Shown piece after piece: positions 7,001 to 9,750 of a DNA stretch of 9,750 nt. The translations under genes were made by a program, and so were the position numbers. Under the pieces are notes generated by a model, which was not told the DNA's origin, did not search any database, and saw nothing but the letters and a program-made list of their open reading frames with translations. Each line of letters begins with the position of its first letter. Position 1 is the stretch's first letter. Location: NCBI GenBank assembly GCA_045588325.1, contig JAZNEA010000062.1:1-9750 (forward strand), written 5' to 3'. This stretch comes from RGIG7378 sp045588325 (GTDB lineage Bacteria > Bacillota > Clostridia > RGIG7378).

Positions 7001-7326
7001 CAACGGTGGTTGCATGGTTTAAGAAGGATAGACGCATAGTTCCAGTGCTTGTGGCATACTGGTCCCAGTACCTGCCCTGGATACTGGTATCACGACTGGT
7101 ATTCATCTATCACTACTTCTCCTGCGTTCCATTTGCAATACTTTCTATAGTGTACGTAATGGAATATTTCGTTGAAAGTAATCCTAAGTACACCAAATAC
7201 TGTTACACATTTGTGGTGGCATGTGGTATATTATTTGTCATGTTTTGGCCCGTTCTATCCGGATATCCCGTGGATAGGGCGTATGTAGACAATATGCTTA
7301 AGTGGATTCCATCCTGGCCATTCTAG
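4021..7326 (+). CDS. Tandem GT-C fusion: Gpi18-like plus PMT/GT39-like membrane glycosyltransferase
   Basis: This polytopic membrane protein of 1101 residues has two halves. Residues 1-482 carry many hydrophobic helices with motifs like COG5542/Gpi18 mannosyltransferases: FSYDIGTN with acidic D111 in the first outer loop, IDYPPG (136-141), WGQTDS (215-220) and MHERYIFPA (400-408). A soluble basic linker (about 483-530) joins it to a PMT-type half: helix 532-551, then an outer beta-rich segment (about 555-670), then FDEIYHARTAY with the D705-E706 pair, THPPLGK (726-732), HSGLESTHPFSSDWWQWPL (936-954) and GNPFIWW (979-985), which match the PMT catalytic and C-terminal four-helix regions. Such enzymes use polyprenyl-phosphate sugars outside the membrane. 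Sugar and acceptor are unknown: protein, glycan or lipid are all possible. The beta-rich segment resembles a discoidin/galactose-binding fold by its strand pattern only. ATG 4021 follows GGAGGA. First gene of its unit. Confidence 0.9.
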   Translation: MAKGKNKKTTTINNNRYLIMLAIVVVGSLLLAGITTGKIGGTVPEGAEYTPAFIAWVFAYAGMAIVAYLYLRDRGFTIDQDKMSFALPIVLVASFVIQVLVGSIFRGFSYDIGTNMAWAYQAGNDLFNIYNSASFIDYPPGMMYLWAPLAWVNQLLGGNSEALVLLVKIPGICANIGLAWLAYKWVGEIKGKTLGFFALCLVAFSPLTILDTCLWGQTDSVLLLLVMLAIYYISKDKFYLATLFLGLAIMTKPQAIFTFPLLAFELLRRVIFCPKDNRVRRILEALACIGIGAVVCFGLCLPFSIKNGGVKWIFELFLNTAGEYNYASLNAFNFWSMLGHNTVDGNATWIMFSFNTWGKIFVVIITLALLAFNMFTKSRHRVLLTALALDFGYFMFAPVMHERYIFPAAIIAMFAALVIDHKELYALGGAITATAIANIQDMLYLQQVNNWPYPQSSSEKSFVTLISFVNVAIVVWLIVFLIRKCMNDAYLNQGNTIVTPQKTVVIDRSPAEPKANKTPFHKYIKVQWTTKDWILMSVLTLCYALVALFYLGTTECPETAWTPNRVGDKLVIKFDQEVTIDRLYMFEGVRHRSLDDYRYTVSYEDDSGEAHLIYTIQGDYSTYCDWKHHELNQITTDTIIIRVSALGAPINEICFTAPESRDPLPIASVTYIPSDTETPVEITEITDEQNTLDYSSTILSGMIFDEIYHARTAYEHIHGIAQYETTHPPLGKLIIALGIMLFGMNTFGWRIMGTLFGIAMVPLMYAFGKKLFKKTNLAFITAALLAFDFMHFAQTRIATIDTYVVFFIILMFYYMYDCFVYGAVEMGYKRYVAHLAVCGIMFGLGVAAKWIGAYAGAGLAVLFFVGKYQEVDSYSRSVSNFMNKYFWRIIVLCCIFFVAIPLVIYMLSYIPVQAAEGHAKGLKAWWDAQTLMFNYHSGLESTHPFSSDWWQWPLDVMPVLFYRGSDMLGGLSGSASTMGNPFIWWMSVPAVLCATVVAWFKKDRRIVPVLVAYWSQYLPWILVSRLVFIYHYFSCVPFAILSIVYVMEYFVESNPKYTKYCYTFVVACGILFVMFWPVLSGYPVDRAYVDNMLKWIPSWPF

Positions 7327-7355
7327 GATTGAGCCTACAGCATTGAGGAGGTTTT

Positions 7356-9206
7356 ATGAACATATTTACAACGATTACCAAGCAGATTTCTGACAACCTT
7401 AAGGAGCAGAGACAGCGCGTTGAGGAGAAGAAGACTGCCAAGGCTGTGGCTAAGGGCAACGCTTTGACAAGTCTGCAGACCAAGCTACATCTGCCTGGAC
7501 AGAGGCCAGTTGATAAGGTCAGTGATTTCAGGGAACTTGTAGATAAGGCTGCAACAACCTACGGCCATTTGCCTGCATTCCATCTGGCAGGAGATCAGGG
7601 CGAATATAGCAGACCTGTTTCCTATGTGCAGTTCAGAGAGCAGATCTATGGTCTGGGTACTGCCATGGAGGAGGCTGGCATGCTGGATGGCTTTGTTGGC
7701 GTAATCAGTGAGAACAGATACGAGTGGTGTCTTGCTTACTTGACTATCGGAGCTGGTGGATCAGTAATAGTCCCTCTGGACAAGGAGCTGGGAGTAGAGG
7801 ATTTGCATACCCAGATCGTAGAGGGCGGCATCAAGACCTTGTTTTATTCTAAGTCTATGGCACCCAAGGTTGCAGAGGTAGTGGCTGCAGGGGATACACA
7901 GCTGGAGTTCCTGATCAACATGGATATCGGAGTGTCCACAGAGGAAGAGTATTCCATGAAAGAGTTGATCATCAATGGTACAGAAAAGTACCTTAAGGGC
8001 AGCAGCATTTATGAGGCTCGTCCTATCAATCCAGAGAGACTGGGAGTTTTGGTATTCACATCTGGCACTACATCCAATTCTAAAGCAGTTATGCTGTCAC
8101 AGAAGAATATCTGCTCCAATATGTATGCGGTTTTGCATTCTCTGTATTGTGACGAGAGAGACACAATGCTTATCATTTTGCCATTGCATCACACATATTG
8201 TTGCACAGCGGGCTTTTTGACAGTTATCAACAGAGGTACAGCCATAGGATTCTGCAAGAGTATCAAGGGTATTGCCATTGCACTCAATGAGTTCAAACCT
8301 ACAATTACCATGATGGTTCCTGCTATTTTGGAGGTTCTCTACAGGAGATTAGATTCTGCAATTTCCTCCTCACCGGAGACTAAGGCCAGAGTCGAAAAGG
8401 GAATGGCCATTTGTAATAGTGCCGAGAAGATCGGACTAGATATTCGCAGGACTGTTTTCAAGGATATTCACGCAAAGTTGGGAGGCAAGCTCAGACTCAT
8501 TATCAGCGGAGCTGCAGCCATCAATCCCGCAGTGCTCAAGGCATTTGAGGACTTTGGATTTACAATTCGTCAGGGATATGGACTCACAGAGACTTCGCCA
8601 ATAGTTACCGTAAACGAAACTCGTGGCAACAAGTATGAGTCTGTTGGAAAGCCGTTGCTGGGCGTAGAGATTGGCATCCTGAATCCCAACGAAAATGGCA
8701 TTGGTGAGATCGGAGTCAAGGGCGACAACGTTATGATGGGTTACTACAAGAATCCTGAGGCCACGTCCAAAGTATTCAGAGATGGATGGTTCCTGACAGG
8801 TGACTTGGGTTATATGGATAAGGACGATTTCCTCTACATCTCCGGCAGGTCAAAGAACGTTATCGTAACCAAGAATGGTAAAAATATCTATCCAGAGGAG
8901 TTGGAGACTAAGATTTCTCGCCTTAAGTATGTCAACGAGGCTATGGTAACAGGTGAGGCCGACGAAAAGATTGACGACCTTGTTGTTACTGCCCAGATTT
9001 TCCCTGCATACAAGGAATTGGAGCAGGATGGATATACTGAGGAGTCTGCCATTTACAACCTGTTCTGGGACCAGATTAAGGCTCTCAACGAGACCCTGCC
9101 TTCCTTTAAGAAGGTTCGTGCCCTCGTTGTGCGTAAGGAGGACTTTGAGCGTACATCAACCAACAAGGTTAAGAGAGCTGCAAAGGCAAACAAGGTAGTT
9201 CATTAA
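7356..9206 (+). CDS. AMP-dependent acyl-CoA synthetase (long-chain fatty-acid-CoA ligase type)
   Basis: The ANL superfamily enzyme activates a carboxylic acid, probably a fatty acid, with ATP to an acyl-adenylate and then transfers it, usually to CoA. The 616 residues contain the full motif set: P-loop TSGTTSNSKAV (235-245, with Ser where many relatives have Gly, a variant I associate with clostridial long-chain homologues), YGLTETSP (408-415), TGDLG with D483, the hinge GRSKNVIVTKNGKNIYPEE (497-515), and the C-terminal catalytic lysine K604 in STNKVKR. Residues 1-50 form a charged, lysine- and glutamate-rich extension ahead of the core, with no signal peptide; a peripheral membrane role is possible. 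ATG 7356 follows GAGGAGG (7345-7351). It lies 29 bases after the glycosyltransferase with no terminator or obvious promoter between, so it is probably co-transcribed. Acyl substrate and acceptor (CoA or carrier protein) are not determined. Confidence 0.94.
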   Translation: MNIFTTITKQISDNLKEQRQRVEEKKTAKAVAKGNALTSLQTKLHLPGQRPVDKVSDFRELVDKAATTYGHLPAFHLAGDQGEYSRPVSYVQFREQIYGLGTAMEEAGMLDGFVGVISENRYEWCLAYLTIGAGGSVIVPLDKELGVEDLHTQIVEGGIKTLFYSKSMAPKVAEVVAAGDTQLEFLINMDIGVSTEEEYSMKELIINGTEKYLKGSSIYEARPINPERLGVLVFTSGTTSNSKAVMLSQKNICSNMYAVLHSLYCDERDTMLIILPLHHTYCCTAGFLTVINRGTAIGFCKSIKGIAIALNEFKPTITMMVPAILEVLYRRLDSAISSSPETKARVEKGMAICNSAEKIGLDIRRTVFKDIHAKLGGKLRLIISGAAAINPAVLKAFEDFGFTIRQGYGLTETSPIVTVNETRGNKYESVGKPLLGVEIGILNPNENGIGEIGVKGDNVMMGYYKNPEATSKVFRDGWFLTGDLGYMDKDDFLYISGRSKNVIVTKNGKNIYPEELETKISRLKYVNEAMVTGEADEKIDDLVVTAQIFPAYKELEQDGYTEESAIYNLFWDQIKALNETLPSFKKVRALVVRKEDFERTSTNKVKRAAKANKVVH

Positions 9207-9223
9207 TATTTGAATGCGTAGGC

Positions 9224-9258
9224 AAAAGGAGTTTGGCATTGGGCCAAACTCCTTTTTT
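9224..9258 (+). terminator. Strong intrinsic terminator after the acyl-CoA synthetase
   Basis: GGAGTTTGGC (9228-9237) pairs perfectly with GCCAAACTCC (9243-9252) around a 5-base loop, flanked by AAAA before and a run of six T after (9253-9258). It lies 17 bases after the stop codon and ends the glycosyltransferase-ligase unit. Confidence 0.95.
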
Positions 9259-9299
9259 GATTTCAAAGAAAATACTTTTTTCGGTGATTTGTCATGTTG

Positions 9300-9316
9300 T
9301 GCCACGTTGTGTGGCA
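9300..9316. other. Small GC-containing dyad
   Basis: TGCCAC (9300-9305) is followed by the loop GTTGT and GTGGCA (9311-9316), a perfect 6-bp inverted repeat in the gap between the two terminators. It has no T run. It could be an operator half-site pair or a chance hairpin; no promoter is adjacent. Confidence 0.35.
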
Positions 9317-9355
9317 TCGTGCAAGAATCAATCGATGTACAGGTAGGCACACAGC

Positions 9356-9383
9356 AAAAAGGCGACCCAATCGGTCGCCTTTT
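9356..9383. terminator. Second terminator-like hairpin, probably bidirectional
   Basis: GGCGACC (9361-9367) pairs with GGTCGCC (9373-9379) around a 5-base loop. AAAAA precedes it and TTTT follows, so it can form an A/T-extended stem and read as a terminator on either strand. No minus-strand gene ends here within the window, so it is likely a back-up for the terminator at 9224-9258 or insulation of the downstream lipoprotein promoter. Confidence 0.7.
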
Positions 9384-9437
9384 GATTGTGGAAAAGATAT
9401 AAAACCAGAGCAATCGCGTGCAAAAAACTCGTCAATA

Positions 9438-9469
9438 TTGCACAAATAACAAGGGTTTGATATTATAAT
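9438..9469 (+). promoter_or_regulatory. Probable promoter of the lipoprotein gene
   Basis: TTGCAC (9438-9443) is followed 17 bases later by TATTAT (9461-9466), which overlaps a perfect TATAAT (9464-9469) that would sit at a 20-base spacing. The region is A/T-rich and lies upstream of AAAGGAGG (9502-9509). Which -10 register is used cannot be told by eye. Confidence 0.6.
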
Positions 9470-9501
9470 TAAGAACAGGATATGTTTGTTACTAGGATAT
9501 T

Positions 9502-9521
9502 AAAGGAGGATGATGGCGTAA
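9502..9521 (+). promoter_or_regulatory. Strong Shine-Dalgarno with a 2-3 codon minicistron
   Basis: AAAGGAGG (9502-9509) is followed by ATG ATG GCG TAA (9510-9521), a reading frame of two or three codons in a different frame from the lipoprotein. The lipoprotein ATG at 9524 starts two bases after this stop and 14 bases after the Shine-Dalgarno, longer than usual. No in-frame start exists nearer. The minicistron may reload ribosomes onto ATG 9524 by coupling, or it may be incidental and the long spacing simply tolerated. Confidence 0.5.
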
Positions 9522-9523
9522 AT

Positions 9524-9750
9524 ATGCGAAAGAAGGATTTGTTCATATTAGTTATACTGTTGCTTCTAATGGTAATTACGGCATGTGGATCCTCAGATGT
9601 TACAACGATGGAGCCTACACCTACGCCTGTCCCTACAGTTGTGGACTACTCAGACAATAAGGATTTAACAAAATCACAGGCAGATGAGATTTTGCTGGCA
9701 TGGGAAACAGACAACAAAGACTATAGCCTTCGCGGGAACATTGTCTACTA
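9524..9750 (+). CDS. Putative lipoprotein, N-terminal part (runs off the window)
   Basis: Only the first 75 codons are visible. The start MRKKDLF is followed by a hydrophobic stretch (6-18) and the lipobox ITAC with Cys21, the classic signal-peptidase II pattern: the mature protein would be lipid-anchored by Cys21 on the outer face of the membrane. A short Thr/Pro-rich linker (about 27-38, TTMEPTPTPVPT) follows, then a more ordered acidic region beginning VDYSDNKDLTKSQADEI. The visible part does not reveal the family; substrate-binding, sensor or other surface lipoproteins are all possible. It has its own promoter and is insulated from the upstream unit by two terminators. The frame is open to the window end. 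Confidence 0.85.
   Translation, partial: MRKKDLFILVILLLLMVITACGSSDVTTMEPTPTPVPTVVDYSDNKDLTKSQADEILLAWETDNKDYSLRGNIVY

Noticed and set aside
9214..9402. Small + strand open frame (62 codons) and two minus-strand frames over the 3' intergenic gap
   Set aside because: They run straight through two terminator hairpins, have no Shine-Dalgarno and give unconvincing protein sequences.

Overview
The window looks like chromosomal DNA of a Gram-positive anaerobe of the class Clostridia, probably Lachnospiraceae-like. This is an inference from consensus sigma-A-type promoters with 17-bp spacers, strong AGGAGG ribosome sites, intrinsic terminators with long T runs, heavy use of AGA/AGG arginine codons, and the protein families present. 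All supported genes lie on the + strand.

Layout. Positions 1-224 hold no gene but carry short tandem and inverted repeats built on a GAACTAA/AAGAG theme. Next is a tRNA-Arg(UCU) with its own consensus promoter and a strong terminator. A second consensus promoter drives a compact three-gene unit: ddl (D-alanine--D-alanine ligase, cell-wall precursor synthesis), a small soluble protein I do not recognise, and a two-domain ABC-F ATPase of the ribosome-associated class. The third gene overlaps the second by four bases (ATGA).

An extended -10 promoter at 3963-3991 starts the next unit. It encodes a very large (1101 aa) membrane protein that appears to fuse two GT-C glycosyltransferase modules: a Gpi18/COG5542-like N-terminal half and a protein-O-mannosyltransferase (PMT/GT39)-like C-terminal half. 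An extracytoplasmic beta-rich segment sits between the first PMT helix and the catalytic DE pair. A long-chain acyl-CoA synthetase-type adenylating enzyme follows 29 bases later, and a strong terminator closes the unit.

Positions 9207-9523 are intergenic, with two terminator-like hairpins, a small dyad and a promoter. At the right edge begins a lipoprotein with a clear lipobox and a Thr/Pro-rich linker, cut off by the window end. Its start codon lies just after a tiny Shine-Dalgarno-led minicistron.

How the genes fit together: ddl and the GT-C fusion both concern the cell envelope, and the lipoprotein's Thr/Pro linker is the kind of segment PMT enzymes modify, but no functional link is shown by sequence alone. 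I see no mobile element, CRISPR array or phage gene. The most distinctive items are the tandem GT-C fusion with its inserted domain, the unrecognised ddl-ABC-F intervening gene, and the repeat block upstream of the tRNA.
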